64,000 nt of DNA from Protaetiibacter larvae (lineage in GTDB: Bacteria; Actinomycetota; Actinomycetes; Actinomycetales; Microbacteriaceae): NCBI RefSeq assembly GCF_008365275.1, contig NZ_CP043504.1, positions 124,001-188,000 on the forward strand. The letters are read 5' to 3'. The notes below the pieces were generated by a model. It saw only the letters and a program-made list of their open reading frames with translations. It made no database searches and had not been told where the DNA came from. The translations under genes and the position numbers were made by a program. Numbering within the stretch: position 1 is the stretch's first letter; each line of letters starts with the position of its first letter. This document shows, piece by piece, positions 47,884 through 57,818 of the stretch.

Positions 47884-48800
47884 TCGATCAACGACCGTCC
47901 GGTGAGCCGCAGGAACACGTCTTCGAGGCTCGAACGCCGCACGAGGCTCGTGAGCGGCTGCAGCCCCCGCGCGACCACCTCGACGAGTGCCGCCTCGCCG
48001 TCCTGCGCGTACACGAGGATGCGGTCGGGCAGCACCTCGAGCCGCTCCCCGACGCCGGTGAGCCGCTCGGCCGCACCCGCGTTCTGCTCCGATCCGAACC
48101 GCACCTCGAGCACCTCGCGCGTCGAGTACTCGCGGATGAGCGCGGCGGGGCTACCCTCCGCCATGATCCGGCCGTGGTCGACGACGACGAGGCGGTCGCA
48201 CAACTGCTCGGCCTCATCCATGTAGTGCGTCGTGAGCAGGAGCGTGGTGCCCTGCTCCTTGAGGCGGAACAGGCGGTCCCACAGGATGTGCCGGGCTTGC
48301 GGGTCGAGGCCCGTGGTCGGCTCGTCGAGCAGCAGGATGCGCGGCTCGTTGATGAGGGCGCGCGCGATCGTGAGACGGCGCTTCATGCCGCCGGAGAGCT
48401 CGTCGACCTTCGCGTCGCGGCGGTCGGCGAGCTGGGCGAACTCGAGCAGCTCGTCGGCGCGCTCGGCGACGAGTCGGCGCGGCATGCCGAAGTAGCGTCC
48501 GTAGGCGAGCAGGTTCTCGCGCACCCGCAGCTCGTTGTCGAGGTTGTCGGCCTGCGGCACGACCCCGAGGCGCGAGCGGATCTCGGGGCCGTAGTCGTTC
48601 GGGTCGAGCCCGAGCACCCGCAGTTCGCCCGCCGTACGCGTGGAGACGGCGCCGACCATCCGCATGGTGGTCGACTTGCCGGCGCCATTGGGCCCGAGCA
48701 GCCCGAACGACTCCCCCGCCGCCACCTCGAACGAGACGCCGTCGACCGCCGCGAACTCTCCGTACCGCTTCACGAGTCCCGTCGCGCTGATCACTGCCAC
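47880..48800 (-). CDS. ABC transporter ATP-binding protein, DrrA-like
   Basis: The 306-residue ABC protein has Walker A GPNGAGKST, the Q-loop VVPQADNLD, signature LSGGMKRRL, Walker B ILLLDEPTTGLDPQ and the H-loop LTTHYMDEAEQL. A C-terminal regulatory region of about 80 residues follows, as in DrrA-type ATPases. GTG 48800 or 48794 may be the start; both are close to the fold start. It powers the two permeases encoded downstream. Confidence 0.92.
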   Translation of the reverse strand: MAVISATGLVKRYGEFAAVDGVSFEVAAGESFGLLGPNGAGKSTTMRMVGAVSTRTAGELRVLGLDPNDYGPEIRSRLGVVPQADNLDNELRVRENLLAYGRYFGMPRRLVAERADELLEFAQLADRRDAKVDELSGGMKRRLTIARALINEPRILLLDEPTTGLDPQARHILWDRLFRLKEQGTTLLLTTHYMDEAEQLCDRLVVVDHGRIMAEGSPAALIREYSTREVLEVRFGSEQNAGAAERLTGVGERLEVLPDRILVYAQDGEAALVEVVARGLQPLTSLVRRSSLEDVFLRLTGRSLIE

Positions 48801-48828
48801 GAGATCCGAGCCTATGCGTCGCGGGCGA

Positions 48829-48906
48829 CATGGCGCGGCTGGAGCCGCGACCCGATGGCGGGAGAAACGCCTCCCGCCCCGGGGTGGTAGCTCCAGCCGC
48901 GCCATG
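48829..48906. repeat. Palindromic element A, upstream of the ABC exporter
   Basis: Perfect 17 bp terminal inverted repeats (CATGGCGCGGCTGGAGC, 48829-48845 with 48890-48906) enclose a second hairpin with GGCGGGAG/CTCCCGCC. It sits between the divergent ABC ATPase and ABC exporter genes. The same 17 bp ends recur in element B after the exporter gene, with the centre in the opposite orientation. Confidence 0.85.
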
Positions 48907-48995
48907 GATCGCGGACGCCGCGGGGCGCCGCATCTGCGAGGATCGAGGGAGGCACAGGTGCGCGCAACGTGCCCCACACCCTGGAGATCCCCCGC

Positions 48996-50846
48996 ATGAC
49001 CGACACCGACGCGCCCGCGCGCCGCAGCCCCTTCCGCCGCGCCGCCGACACCGGCCCTCGCGCCTCCTTCCGCGAACTGCTGCCGTACCTCACCGAGCAC
49101 AAGGGTCTGCTGGGACTCGCGATCGTGCTGAGCCTCGCGAGCGCGGCGCTCTCGCTCGCGCAGCCCGCCCTCGTGAGCCAGGTGATCTCGATCGTGGAGG
49201 CCCGCGATCCGCTGGGATGGCTCGCCTGGCTGCTCGTGGCGCTCGTGATCGGCAACGGCGTGGTCACCGCCGTGCAGCACTACCTGCTGCAGCGGGCCGG
49301 TACGAGCGTGGTGTTCTCCTCACGCCGCGCGCTCATCCGGCGGATGCTGCGGCTGCCGATCAGCGAGTTCGACACCCGCCGCACGGGCGACCTCGTGTCG
49401 CGCGTCGGCAGCGACACGACCCTGCTCTACGCCGTGCTCACCCAGGGGCTCGTGGATGCGCTGGGCGGCGCGGTCGTGTTCGTGGGCGCGATCGTCGGGA
49501 TGGCGCTCATCGACCCGGTGCTGCTGGGCGCGACGGTGCTCGTGATCGCCGTCGCGATCGCCGTCGTCGGCGGACTCTCGGGCCGCATCCGCGTCGCCAG
49601 CCGGGAGCAGCAGGAGAAGGTGGGCGACGTCGCCGCGGGGGTGCAGCGCGCGATCGCGGCCATCCGCACGGTGCGGGCCGCGAACGCCACCGAGCGCGAG
49701 TCGGCCGCGGTCGAGCGCGACGCGCACGCGGCCTGGGGAGCCGGCATCCGGGTGGCGAAGGTGTCGGCGCTCGTCGTGCCGGTCGCGTCGATCGCCATGA
49801 ACGTGTCGTTCCTCGTCGTGCTCGGTCTCGGCGGCTACCGCGTCGCCTCGGGTGCGATCACGATCGCCAGCCTCGTGGCGTTCATCCTGTTCCTGTTCCT
49901 CATGATCATGCCGCTCGGCCAGGCGTTCGGGGCCGTCACCTCGGTGAATCAGGCGCTCGGCGCGCTCGGACGCATCCAGGAGATCATGCGCATCCCGTCG
50001 GAGGACGAGGGCGACACCGCGATCGAGCCCGCCGCCGCCGTGGAGACGGATGCCGCGATCCGCTTCGACGAGGTGCGGTTCGCGTATCCCGAGCAGGCGC
50101 ACAAGACGGAGAAGGAGAAGGTCATCGCGTCGACGCTCGGCGAGGACGCGCTCGAACCGGTGGAGAGGGAGGTACTGCACGGGGTGTCGTTCGCGGTGCC
50201 GCGTGGCTCGCGGGTCGCCCTGGTCGGACCGTCCGGCGCCGGCAAGTCGACCATCCTCGCGCTCATCGAGCGCTTCTACGACCCGACGGGCGGCGTGGTG
50301 CGCATCGACGGGGTGGACGTGCGCGCGCTCCCCCGTGAGGAGCTGCGCGGCCGCATCGGCTACGTCGAACAGGATGCCCCCGTGCTCGCCGGCAGCATCC
50401 GCGACAACCTCACCCTCGGCACGCCCGACGCGAGCGACGCCCAGTGCACCGAGGTGCTGCGCGCGGTGAACCTCGGGGAGGTGCTCGATCGCGACCCGGC
50501 CGGACTGGATGCGGCGGTCGGCGAGGAGGGCGTCATGCTGTCCGGCGGCGAGCGCCAGCGGCTCGCGATCGCGCGTGCGCTGCTCGCGGCCCCGCCGATC
50601 CTGCTGCTCGACGAGGCGACCGCATCACTCGACGGCGTGAACGAGCAGCTGCTGCGCGAGGCGATCGACGCGGTCGCCGAGGATCGCACCCTGCTCGTGA
50701 TCGCGCACCGACTGTCGACCGTGGTCGATTCGGACCTCATCGTCGTCCTCGACCACGGCCGGGTCGTCGGGGTCGGCACGCACTCGGAGCTCGTGGCGTC
50801 GACGCCGCTGTACCGGGACCTGGCGAAGCACCAGCTGCTCGTGTGA
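48996..50846 (+). CDS. ABC transporter, fused permease/ATPase (type I exporter)
   Basis: The 616-residue half-transporter has six membrane segments (residues 35-330), with DTRRTGDLVSRVGSDTTLLY in the first coupling region, then an ABC domain with Walker A GPSGAGKST, signature LSGGERQRLAIARALL, Walker B ILLLDEATAS and H-loop IAHRLSTV. A roughly 20-residue insertion rich in Lys/Glu separates the two parts. ATG 48996 has GGAG nine bases upstream; GTG 48969 is less likely. It probably works as a homodimer exporting a lipid or drug. Element B starts 3 bp after its stop. Confidence 0.92.
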   Translation: MTDTDAPARRSPFRRAADTGPRASFRELLPYLTEHKGLLGLAIVLSLASAALSLAQPALVSQVISIVEARDPLGWLAWLLVALVIGNGVVTAVQHYLLQRAGTSVVFSSRRALIRRMLRLPISEFDTRRTGDLVSRVGSDTTLLYAVLTQGLVDALGGAVVFVGAIVGMALIDPVLLGATVLVIAVAIAVVGGLSGRIRVASREQQEKVGDVAAGVQRAIAAIRTVRAANATERESAAVERDAHAAWGAGIRVAKVSALVVPVASIAMNVSFLVVLGLGGYRVASGAITIASLVAFILFLFLMIMPLGQAFGAVTSVNQALGALGRIQEIMRIPSEDEGDTAIEPAAAVETDAAIRFDEVRFAYPEQAHKTEKEKVIASTLGEDALEPVEREVLHGVSFAVPRGSRVALVGPSGAGKSTILALIERFYDPTGGVVRIDGVDVRALPREELRGRIGYVEQDAPVLAGSIRDNLTLGTPDASDAQCTEVLRAVNLGEVLDRDPAGLDAAVGEEGVMLSGGERQRLAIARALLAAPPILLLDEATASLDGVNEQLLREAIDAVAEDRTLLVIAHRLSTVVDSDLIVVLDHGRVVGVGTHSELVASTPLYRDLAKHQLLV

Positions 50847-50849
50847 GTC

Positions 50850-50927
50850 CATGGCGCGGCTGGAGCCGTGACCTCCGGGCGGGAGGCGTTTCCCCCGCCC
50901 GGAGGTCACGGCTCCAGCCGCGCCATG
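50850..50927. repeat. Palindromic element B, a 34 bp perfect stem
   Basis: Arms 50850-50883 and 50894-50927 are perfect inverted repeats of 34 bases with a 10-base loop. The outer 17 bases equal those of element A and the centre (GGGAGGCGTTTC) is element A's centre read in reverse. It lies 3 bp after the exporter stop, so it may also terminate that transcript. Confidence 0.9.
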
Positions 50928-50939
50928 ATCTCCGCTAGG

Positions 50940-52029
50940 TGTTCTTCCCCGACACGTTGTGAACGGCTGAGGTGAGCGAAGACCTCCGGGAACGATGTGG
51001 GTAACCACACTCAGATCGTTTCCACGGAGGTCTTCGTGACTCACGCTAACGCGCCGTTTACTCCGGAGGGCAGGGCGCGCCTTGCTCGTCTCATCGTCGA
51101 TCAGGGCTGGCCGGTGCGGCGGGCTGCTGAGCGGTTCCAGTGCTCCCCGGCGACGGCTTCCCGTTGGGCGTGCCGCTACCGCGCCGGGCTGCCGCTGACC
51201 GATCGCAGCTCCCGACCGCACCGCAGCCCGTCGCGCTCGTCCCAGCGACTCGAGCGACGCATCGTCGCGTTGCGCTTCACCCGCCGTTGGGGTCCGCACC
51301 GCATCGGCTATCACCTCGGTGTTCCCCGCTCGACGGTCGGACGCGTTCTCGCCCGCTATCGGATGCCGCGACTTGTCCACGTCGATCAGGCCACCGGGCT
51401 GCCTGTTCGCGCGCCGAAGCCGGTCCGCTACGAGGTCGCCGCGCCGGGAGAGCTCGTCCATGTCGATATCAAGAAACTCGGTCGCATCCCGGATGGCGGC
51501 GGCTGGCGCATCCATGGTCGCGGTTCGACCCAGGATCGACGAGCCGGCTCGGCCCGGGATCGAGCCGCACGTCGCGGCGCGTCCCCTTCGCGCGGCTACA
51601 CCTTCCTGCACCACGCGGTCGATGACCACTCCCGGCTCGCCTACTCCGAGCAACTCCCCGACGAACGCAAAGAGACCGCGGCCGGCTTCTGGCTCCGAGC
51701 CGCAGCGTTCTTCGCCGAGCACGGCATCACCGTCACCGCCGTGATGACCGACAACGGCTCCTGTTACCGATCACGCGCCTTCGCCGCCGCACTCGGCAAC
51801 ATCCAGCACCGCTGGACACGCCCCTACCGGCCGCAGACCAACGGCAAGGTCGAACGCTTCAACCGCACCCTCGCCACCGAGTGGGCCTACGCCGAGGCAT
51901 ACTCATCCGAGGCCACCCGCTCAGCCACCTACGCCGACTGGCTCCATCACTACAATCACCACCGACCCCACACCGGAATCGGCGGTCTCGTCCCCGCAGC
52001 CCGCGTTCACAACCTCACGGGGAAGAACA
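50940..52029 (+). mobile_element. IS481-family insertion sequence, intact
   Basis: The 1,090 bp element begins TGTTCTTCCCCG and ends with the complement CGGGGAAGAACA; the inverted ends match over about 26 bases with three or four differences (GACAC against TGAGG in the centre). It carries one transposase. It is flanked by a perfect 6 bp target duplication GCTAGG (50934-50939 and 52030-52035), which fits the NCTAGN target known for IS481 of Bordetella. The intact ends and duplication point to a recent insertion. Confidence 0.9.
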
Positions 52030-52034
52030 GCTAG
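51036..52034 (+). CDS. IS481-family transposase
   Basis: The 332-residue protein has an N-terminal helix-turn-helix ([22 protein letters not shown]) and a DDE/rve catalytic core: first Asp in HVDIKKLG near residue 141, second in [10 protein letters not shown] near 236, and Glu in [10 protein letters not shown] near 272. GTG 51036 has GGAGG six bases upstream. The last codons pass through the right end, and the TAG stop is supplied by the target duplication. It appears intact. Confidence 0.94.
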   Translation: MTHANAPFTPEGRARLARLIVDQGWPVRRAAERFQCSPATASRWACRYRAGLPLTDRSSRPHRSPSRSSQRLERRIVALRFTRRWGPHRIGYHLGVPRSTVGRVLARYRMPRLVHVDQATGLPVRAPKPVRYEVAAPGELVHVDIKKLGRIPDGGGWRIHGRGSTQDRRAGSARDRAARRGASPSRGYTFLHHAVDDHSRLAYSEQLPDERKETAAGFWLRAAAFFAEHGITVTAVMTDNGSCYRSRAFAAALGNIQHRWTRPYRPQTNGKVERFNRTLATEWAYAEAYSSEATRSATYADWLHHYNHHRPHTGIGGLVPAARVHNLTGKNS

Positions 52035-54589
52035 GGGGTGGAGAGCTGGGCCGCGGCCCGCAGTGCGAGCGGCAGCTCGTCCTGCACCGCGGCGAGGCGG
52101 GCGGGATCCAGCGGCCGACCGTCGCGACGCGTCACGGTGAAGCGCGTACTCTCGCCCGGCAGCAGCTCGACGAGCATGCGGTCGACCCGCAGCTCGGCCG
52201 GCTCCACACCGAGCGCCGCGCCCAGCCGATCCGCGAAGAGCGCGAGCTCACGCACGACGGTCTTCGCGGCGACGTCGACCACGAGCGCCCCCTCCTCCAC
52301 GGCGAGCCCGACGCTCCACTGCGGTGCCACGAGGGCCGAATGGCGGTCGGTGCGGTACGACCAGATGGCCCGCAGCCCGTCGGCATCCGCCACCAGGAAC
52401 TCCCCCGCGGGATCGCCCGCCGAGGCGACCGCCGGGTTCAGCAGTGCGCGCGAGGTGCCGTCCGGTGCGGCCGAGAACGCCACGGTGGCCCGCGCGAGTT
52501 CGACTCCCTCGTGCGAGAACCGCCGTACGAGCGCCGACCCGGTCCACGGCGCGACACCGTCGTTCACGGCCACCAGCTCGAGCCCGGCGTCTCCGCTCGG
52601 GTCAAGTGTGCCGCCGGGTGCGACCGGCTGCACGGTGAGCAACCGCGGCGCGAACGAGCGCTGCAGGGCGAACCACAGCGGCTTCTCGATGCCGTCCACG
52701 TCGACCGCCGCCCAGCTGAGCACCGGCCAGCAGTCGTTGAGCTGCCACACCACGACGCCCGCACCGCGCTCGCGGCTGCGCAGCCACTCGGTGCCCGCCG
52801 TCATGGCGCGCGCCTGCACGAGCTGGGTCGCGAAGATCCAGTCCGCGGATGCGAGCGGGACGGGCAGGTGCGGCTGCAGGCCGCGGGCCAGCTTGTGCGC
52901 TCCCCCGATCGCCCGGAAGTGGTGCTCCACCTCCGGGTTGCCGGGCAGCAGTTCGCCGCTCGTGACCGCGCGGCGCAGCGTCGAGAACGCGGGCGGCGCG
53001 CACCATCCCATCTCGGAGACGAAGGCGGGGTCGTGGCGCCGGTAGTCGGCGTAGTCGAGGTCGTTCCAGGCGTCCCACAGGTGGCTCGGGCCGCCCGAGA
53101 AGCTGTTCGGATGCGTCTCGAGCGAGCCGCCCCACGGGCTGTTCGGCACATAGGGGCGCGTGGGGTCGAGGGCTGCCACGACGCCCGGCAGCAGCTCGGT
53201 GTAGAACTCGGAGCCCCACCCCGCACCGCCGACGATCTCGGGCCAGCCCCAGTCGTGCCAGCCCTGCACGCACTCGTTGCCGCCGCACCAGACGGCGACG
53301 CTCGCGTGGCTCGACAGCCGCGCGACCGCCTGCTCGGCCTCCTGCCGCACGAGCTCGCGCATCCGGTCGTCCTCGCGGTAGGCCGCGCAGGCGAAGAGGA
53401 AGTCCTGCCAGACGAGCAGTCCGCGCTCGTCGCACAGATCGAGGAAGTCCTCGGTCGCGAAGTAGCCGCCGCCCCAGATCCGCAGCAGGTTGGCGCCGCC
53501 GTCGACCGCCTGGTCGAGGCGCTGCGCGAGCCGCGCGGGCGTGACCTCCGCGATGAAGGGACGGTCGGGGATCCAGTTGTAGCCGCGGATGCGCACCCGG
53601 CGCCCGTTCACGACGATCGCCCAGCGGGTGCCGACCTCGTCGGGGGTCTCGTCGATCGCGATCGAGCGGATGCCGATGCGCCGCTCGAGCCGGTCGACGT
53701 CGCGGCCGTCGGCCTGCAACTCCACCTCGAGCCGGTACAGCGGCTGCTCCCCCAGCCCGACCGGCCACCACAGCGCAGGCGCGGCCACCTCGAGCGGCAC
53801 CGCGAACTCGCGGGAGCCGGAGGAGGACGCGGATGCCGTGGCGATGATCGTGCCGTCGGGGCTCGCGAGCCGCGCGGTCACCCGGTACTCCGCGGCGCCG
53901 AGATCCGCGATCCGCGTCACCACGTCGACGCGCGCCGAGCCGTGGTCGTCGGCGAGGGTCACGAGCGGCCGCACCTGGTCGATGCGCGCGCGCCACGTCT
54001 CGAGCCGCACGCCGCGCCAGATGCCCGCCGTCACATAGTGGGGGCCCCAGTCCCAGCCGAAGTTGCAGGCGCTCTTGCGCACGTGCGGGTACGGCTCGTC
54101 GTAGGGGCTCGGCAGCGGACCGTGGGCGTGCTCGTCGGCGAAACCCGCCGCCCAGGCGGACGAGAACCGCACCTCGAGCTCGTTGGCGCCCGGTTCGAGC
54201 AGCGCCGTCACGTCGAAGCGGTAGGCGAGGTGCTGGTCCTCGGTGCGGGCGATCGAGCGCCCGTTGACGAGCACCTCGGCGATCGTGTCGAGCCCCTCGA
54301 AGACCAGGTCGACCTGCTCGCCGCTCGCCACGCCCTCGAACTCGAAGGAGCGACGATAGGCCCAGGCCGAGTGGCCGATCCACTCCTGGTCCCGCTCGCC
54401 GAATCCGACGTCCGGGTCGGTGAGCAGCCCCGCGCGGCGCAGATCCGTGTGGATCTGACCCGGCACGAGCGCCACGATGTCGCGGCCGTCGATGCCGTCC
54501 GGCGCGGGCGGGCCGGAGATCCGCCGCGCCGCCCAGACGCCGTCGAGCGTCTGCCGACGCACCGTGTCGGCTGCCTCGCGCACGCTCAT
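52031..54589 (-). CDS. Beta-mannosidase, glycoside hydrolase family 2
   Basis: The 852-residue protein has the GH2 layout: jelly-roll domain with IPGxxHxDL-like VPGQIHTDL and SAWAYRRSF, immunoglobulin-like domain, then a TIM barrel with the acid/base Glu in [10 protein letters not shown] near residue 437 and the nucleophile Glu in FVSEMGW near 526. [13 protein letters not shown] is typical of beta-mannosidases. It has no signal peptide, so it acts inside the cell on imported mannosides. The start overlaps the permease stop (ATGA). An IS481 element inserted exactly at its stop codon without changing the product. Confidence 0.93.
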   Translation of the reverse strand: MSVREAADTVRRQTLDGVWAARRISGPPAPDGIDGRDIVALVPGQIHTDLRRAGLLTDPDVGFGERDQEWIGHSAWAYRRSFEFEGVASGEQVDLVFEGLDTIAEVLVNGRSIARTEDQHLAYRFDVTALLEPGANELEVRFSSAWAAGFADEHAHGPLPSPYDEPYPHVRKSACNFGWDWGPHYVTAGIWRGVRLETWRARIDQVRPLVTLADDHGSARVDVVTRIADLGAAEYRVTARLASPDGTIIATASASSSGSREFAVPLEVAAPALWWPVGLGEQPLYRLEVELQADGRDVDRLERRIGIRSIAIDETPDEVGTRWAIVVNGRRVRIRGYNWIPDRPFIAEVTPARLAQRLDQAVDGGANLLRIWGGGYFATEDFLDLCDERGLLVWQDFLFACAAYREDDRMRELVRQEAEQAVARLSSHASVAVWCGGNECVQGWHDWGWPEIVGGAGWGSEFYTELLPGVVAALDPTRPYVPNSPWGGSLETHPNSFSGGPSHLWDAWNDLDYADYRRHDPAFVSEMGWCAPPAFSTLRRAVTSGELLPGNPEVEHHFRAIGGAHKLARGLQPHLPVPLASADWIFATQLVQARAMTAGTEWLRSRERGAGVVVWQLNDCWPVLSWAAVDVDGIEKPLWFALQRSFAPRLLTVQPVAPGGTLDPSGDAGLELVAVNDGVAPWTGSALVRRFSHEGVELARATVAFSAAPDGTSRALLNPAVASAGDPAGEFLVADADGLRAIWSYRTDRHSALVAPQWSVGLAVEEGALVVDVAAKTVVRELALFADRLGAALGVEPAELRVDRMLVELLPGESTRFTVTRRDGRPLDPARLAAVQDELPLALRAAAQLSTP

Positions 54590-55467
54590 CCCTTGAGCGC
54601 CCCCGCCGTGAGCGCGTCCTGCATGCGACGCTGCAGCGCGGCGTAGGCGATGTAGACCGGCACGAGCGCGATCACGGTGCCTGCGGCGAGCACGCCGTAG
54701 TTGGTCGAGTCGGAGATGAGCGTGGGCAGCGCCACCTGGATGGTGCGCACGTCGGCGCCCGTGCCCGTGATGGTGAGCGAGAAGAGGTACTCGTTCCAGA
54801 AGCCCAGCACCTGCAGGATCGTCACGCTCACGATGCCGGGGAGCGAGATCGGCACGAAGATGCGCAGCAGGATCGAGAAGTGCCCCGCGCCGTCCATCGA
54901 CGCCGACTCCACGATCTCGTGGGGGATCGTCTTCATGAACTGCGTGAGCAGCAGGATCGACAGCGGCAGCGCGCTCGCCGGCAGGAACAGCATCTGGAAT
55001 TCGCGCGTGTAGAACAGGTTCAGGTTGATCGCGAGCACCACGGTCGGGATGAGCGCGGCGAACGGCGGGATGAGGAACCCGGCCACGAAGCTGCTCGTGA
55101 TCGCCTGCGCCACCTTGCCCTCGCTGCGCGCGAGCGCGTACGCGGCGGGGATCGCGAGCACGAGCGTCAGCACGACCGCGACGGCCGAGATGAGCACCGA
55201 GTTGGCCAGTCCCGCGCCGAGCGAGCCGCTCTGCCACGCCTCCCCGAAGTTCTCCCACAGCCACTGGGTGGGCAGGGCGAAGGGGTCGGTGAAGATCTCG
55301 ATGTTGGTCTTGAGCGCGCTCGTGACCAGGTAGTACAGCGGGATGGCGAGCAGCAGCGCGTAGAACCAGGCGAGCACGGTGGAGAGCGGCCCCATCCGGT
55401 TGCCGGAGATGCGGCGGCTGCGGGCGCTCGTGCGGGACGGGCGGGCGGTGCGGAGAATCTGTGTCAT
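54586..55467 (-). CDS. Carbohydrate ABC transporter permease, MalG-like
   Basis: The 293-residue permease has six membrane segments and the EAA loop [22 protein letters not shown] of CUT1 sugar importers. An arginine/serine-rich N-terminal tail of about 25 residues precedes the first helix. It lies 5 bp after the MalF-like gene and overlaps the mannosidase start. No ATPase is encoded here, so a shared MsiK-type ATPase elsewhere is expected. Confidence 0.93.
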   Translation of the reverse strand: MTQILRTARPSRTSARSRRISGNRMGPLSTVLAWFYALLLAIPLYYLVTSALKTNIEIFTDPFALPTQWLWENFGEAWQSGSLGAGLANSVLISAVAVVLTLVLAIPAAYALARSEGKVAQAITSSFVAGFLIPPFAALIPTVVLAINLNLFYTREFQMLFLPASALPLSILLLTQFMKTIPHEIVESASMDGAGHFSILLRIFVPISLPGIVSVTILQVLGFWNEYLFSLTITGTGADVRTIQVALPTLISDSTNYGVLAAGTVIALVPVYIAYAALQRRMQDALTAGALKG

Positions 55468-55472
55468 GTCGA

Positions 55473-56369
55473 TCAGGCCTGAGAACGGAGGATGCGGCGG
55501 ATGAGCACCATGCCGATGATGCCGAGGAGGAGAAGGAGCACGCCGACGGCCTGGCTGTAGCCGAGGTCCTGCTGCGAGAACGCCTTCTGGTAGACGAGGA
55601 ACGAGAGGGTCGTCGTGGAGGTGCCCGGCCCGCCCTTCGTGAGGATCAGGATGAGCGCCGCCGAGGTGAACAGCGTCCACAGGAACTGCAGCATCGTGAG
55701 GGTGCCGAAGTAGTCCTTGATGATGGGGTAGGTGATGCGCCACATCTTGCGGAAGGTGCCGGCGCCGTCGAGGTCTGCCGCCTCGAGCACTTCGGTGTCG
55801 ACGCTCGACAGGCGCGAGGCGAACAGCACCGCGGTGAAGCCGATGCCCGACCACAGGTCGATCGCCATGATGCTGCCGAGCGCGGTGGCGGGGTTGGCGA
55901 GCCAGGCGGTCGTGATGCCGCCCAGGCCGATTCCCTCGAGCAGGCCGTTGAAGCCGCCGTTCGGCGAGAGCACGCCGTAGAACATGGTGCCCTTGATCGA
56001 GATCGAGATGAGGCCCGGGGTGAAGAACAGCACGCTCAGCACGCGGTAGCCGCGCGGCTTGGTGTTGAGGTAGTAGCCGAGCATGAACGCGAGCGGCATC
56101 ATGATCGGGATCACGATGAGCACCTGGACGATGCTGTTGCGCAGCGCGTCGTGGAAGGTCGGGTCGGTGAGCACCCGCGCGAAGTTGTCGAGCCCGGTGA
56201 ACGTCGCCGGGTAGATGAGCCCCTTCCACGACAGCGTGGCGATGGCGAACATCCCCAGCAGCGGCCCGATCGTGAAGAACGCGTACCAGGCGAGGGACGG
56301 GGTGGTCAGCCAGAGGATGGCGGGGGGCCGCCGCTTGGCCTTGACGGGTGCAGGTGCAGTTGCAGTCAC
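55473..56369 (-). CDS. Carbohydrate ABC transporter permease, MalF-like
   Basis: The 298-residue permease has six membrane segments with the EAA loop [41 protein letters not shown] is its first helix. It pairs with the MalG-like permease. It lies downstream of a strong hairpin that follows the solute-binding protein gene, suggesting lower expression than the binding protein. Confidence 0.93.
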   Translation of the reverse strand: MTATAPAPVKAKRRPPAILWLTTPSLAWYAFFTIGPLLGMFAIATLSWKGLIYPATFTGLDNFARVLTDPTFHDALRNSIVQVLIVIPIMMPLAFMLGYYLNTKPRGYRVLSVLFFTPGLISISIKGTMFYGVLSPNGGFNGLLEGIGLGGITTAWLANPATALGSIMAIDLWSGIGFTAVLFASRLSSVDTEVLEAADLDGAGTFRKMWRITYPIIKDYFGTLTMLQFLWTLFTSAALILILTKGGPGTSTTTLSFLVYQKAFSQQDLGYSQAVGVLLLLLGIIGMVLIRRILRSQA

Positions 56370-56388
56370 AGTTTCGTGCCTTCCCAGA

Positions 56389-56423
56389 GGAGGTCGCCGC
56401 CGCGTGCCGCGGCGGCGACCTCC
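56389..56423 (-). terminator. Attenuating hairpin after the sugar-binding protein gene
   Basis: A perfect 16 bp stem (GGAGGTCGCCGCCGCG, 56389-56404, with 56408-56423) around a 3-base loop lies between the binding-protein gene and the permease gene. It probably causes partial termination or stabilises the upstream mRNA. Confidence 0.75.
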
Positions 56424-56442
56424 GTTGTGGTGCGAGGGCGGA

Positions 56443-57735
56443 TCAGCCCTGGGTCGCCTTGTCGAGCCCGGCGCAGATGGTCTGGGCGTCGCCGCCGCCG
56501 TACGCCTGGGTGATCACCTGGATGAGCGGGTCGGACGCGCTGCCGATCCAGACATCCGGGAGCACCGCGTACGAGACCGAGTCGCCGAGGGCGAGCGCGG
56601 ACTGGAGCAGCGGGTTGGTGGCCGAGGCCGAGAAGTCGCCGGCCACCGGGGTGACCAGGTTGGCGGTCTTCACGAAGTCGCCGATGGCGCCGTCCGCGTA
56701 GAAGGCCTTGACGAGCTTCTCGACGTTCTCGATGTGGCCCGCCTCAGCGCCCTTCTTGGTGACCATGAAGCCGACACCCGTGAAGCCCTGGAAGGCCGTG
56801 GGGGCGTCGAACACCGAGCCGTCGGGCAGCGGGAAGCCGCCGAGGGTGGTGTTGGCCGCGACGTCGTTGCCGGCGTCGACCGTGGCCGCGAAGGCCCACG
56901 AGCCGCCGGACATGATGGCCGCCTCGCCTGCGTTGTAGGTCGCGTACATGTCGTCGGCGGTGAAGCCGGCGACGTTGTCGACGAAGACGCCCGCGTCACG
57001 CAGCTCGGTGAACAGCTCGATGCCCTTCACGAAGCTGTCGCTCGCGCAGTATCCGCCCTCCTGCATGACCTGCTTGGCCTCGTCGGCCTTCGTGAAGGAC
57101 TGGATGATCTGGTAGAAGAGCTTCTGGCCCGACCAGTCGTTGCCGCCCATGACGAAGGGGGCGATGCCGGCCGCGCGCAGCTTCTTCGCCGCGTCGATGA
57201 GCTCGTCGGTCGTGGTGGGCACCGCGTCGACGCCGGCGTCGGCGAGGAGCTTGGTGTTGTACCAGATCGGCCAGTTGAACCCGCTGAACGGCAGACCCTG
57301 CAGGGCGCCGTCGGAGGCTCCGCCGACGCGCCACTCGTCGAGCGCGGAGGCGTCGATGTCGAGGCCCCAGTCGGAGACGTAGTCGTCGGCGGCGACCGTC
57401 ACGCCGGCGTCGAGCCAGCCGAGGGTCTTGTCGTAGAGGTTGACGATGACGAGGTCGGGCGACTTGCCGGCCGCGACCGCGGTCTCGACCTGGTCGTCGA
57501 TGTTCTCGAGGCCCTCCGTCAGGGTGACCTTGATGCCGGTCTCGGCGGTGAAGGCGTCGAGGACGCGCTGCTGCGCCTCGGCCTCGGGGCTACCGGAGGC
57601 CCAGCGGGTGACGACGTTGATGCTGTCGGATGCCGCCGCGTCGTTCCCGCCACCGGCACAGCCGGTGAGGGCGAGGGCGACGGACGCCGTGATGGTGGCC
57701 GAAAGGACGACCTTCGACCTGCTGCTGCGATTCAT
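56443..57735 (-). CDS. Sugar-binding lipoprotein of an ABC importer
   Basis: The 430-residue lipoprotein has a basic start, hydrophobic core and lipobox ALTGC with Cys26. The mature part resembles CUT1 binding proteins: RWASGSPEAEAQQRVLDAF, GFNWPIWYNTKLLADAGV, and GGSWAFAA. Mannosidase in the same operon suggests manno-oligosaccharides, which is inference. ATG 57735 is preceded by AAAGGAG; an upstream GTG-led extension has no such site. First gene of the operon. Confidence 0.92.
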   Translation of the reverse strand: MNRSSRSKVVLSATITASVALALTGCAGGGNDAAASDSINVVTRWASGSPEAEAQQRVLDAFTAETGIKVTLTEGLENIDDQVETAVAAGKSPDLVIVNLYDKTLGWLDAGVTVAADDYVSDWGLDIDASALDEWRVGGASDGALQGLPFSGFNWPIWYNTKLLADAGVDAVPTTTDELIDAAKKLRAAGIAPFVMGGNDWSGQKLFYQIIQSFTKADEAKQVMQEGGYCASDSFVKGIELFTELRDAGVFVDNVAGFTADDMYATYNAGEAAIMSGGSWAFAATVDAGNDVAANTTLGGFPLPDGSVFDAPTAFQGFTGVGFMVTKKGAEAGHIENVEKLVKAFYADGAIGDFVKTANLVTPVAGDFSASATNPLLQSALALGDSVSYAVLPDVWIGSASDPLIQVITQAYGGGDAQTICAGLDKATQG

Positions 57736-57766
57736 GTGGCTCCTTTGCTCGGGGTGAATCGCGAAC

Positions 57767-57795
57767 AGACTGACGCATCCGCAGCCGCATGTCAA
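57767..57795 (-). promoter_or_regulatory. Promoter of the mannoside operon
   Basis: On the minus strand a perfect TTGACA -35 (57790-57795) is followed after 17 bp by CAGTCT as -10 (57767-57772). The start of the lipoprotein gene is about 32 bp further. It is among the best promoter matches in the window. Confidence 0.7.
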
Positions 57796-57801
57796 ATACT
57801 T

Positions 57802-57818
57802 AGATAACTAATTTATCT
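57802..57818. promoter_or_regulatory. AT-rich inverted repeat next to the -35 box, probable operator
   Basis: AGATAA-CTAAT-TTATCT lies 7 bp upstream of the TTGACA box and overlaps the last codons of the LacI-like gene. Such an AT-rich palindrome stands out in this GC-rich genome. It is a candidate binding site for the ROK regulator encoded nearby. Confidence 0.6.

Noticed and set aside
48829-50927. Elements A and B as terminal repeats of a composite transposon
   Set aside because: There is no transposase between them and no target duplication outside them; kept as related palindromes only.
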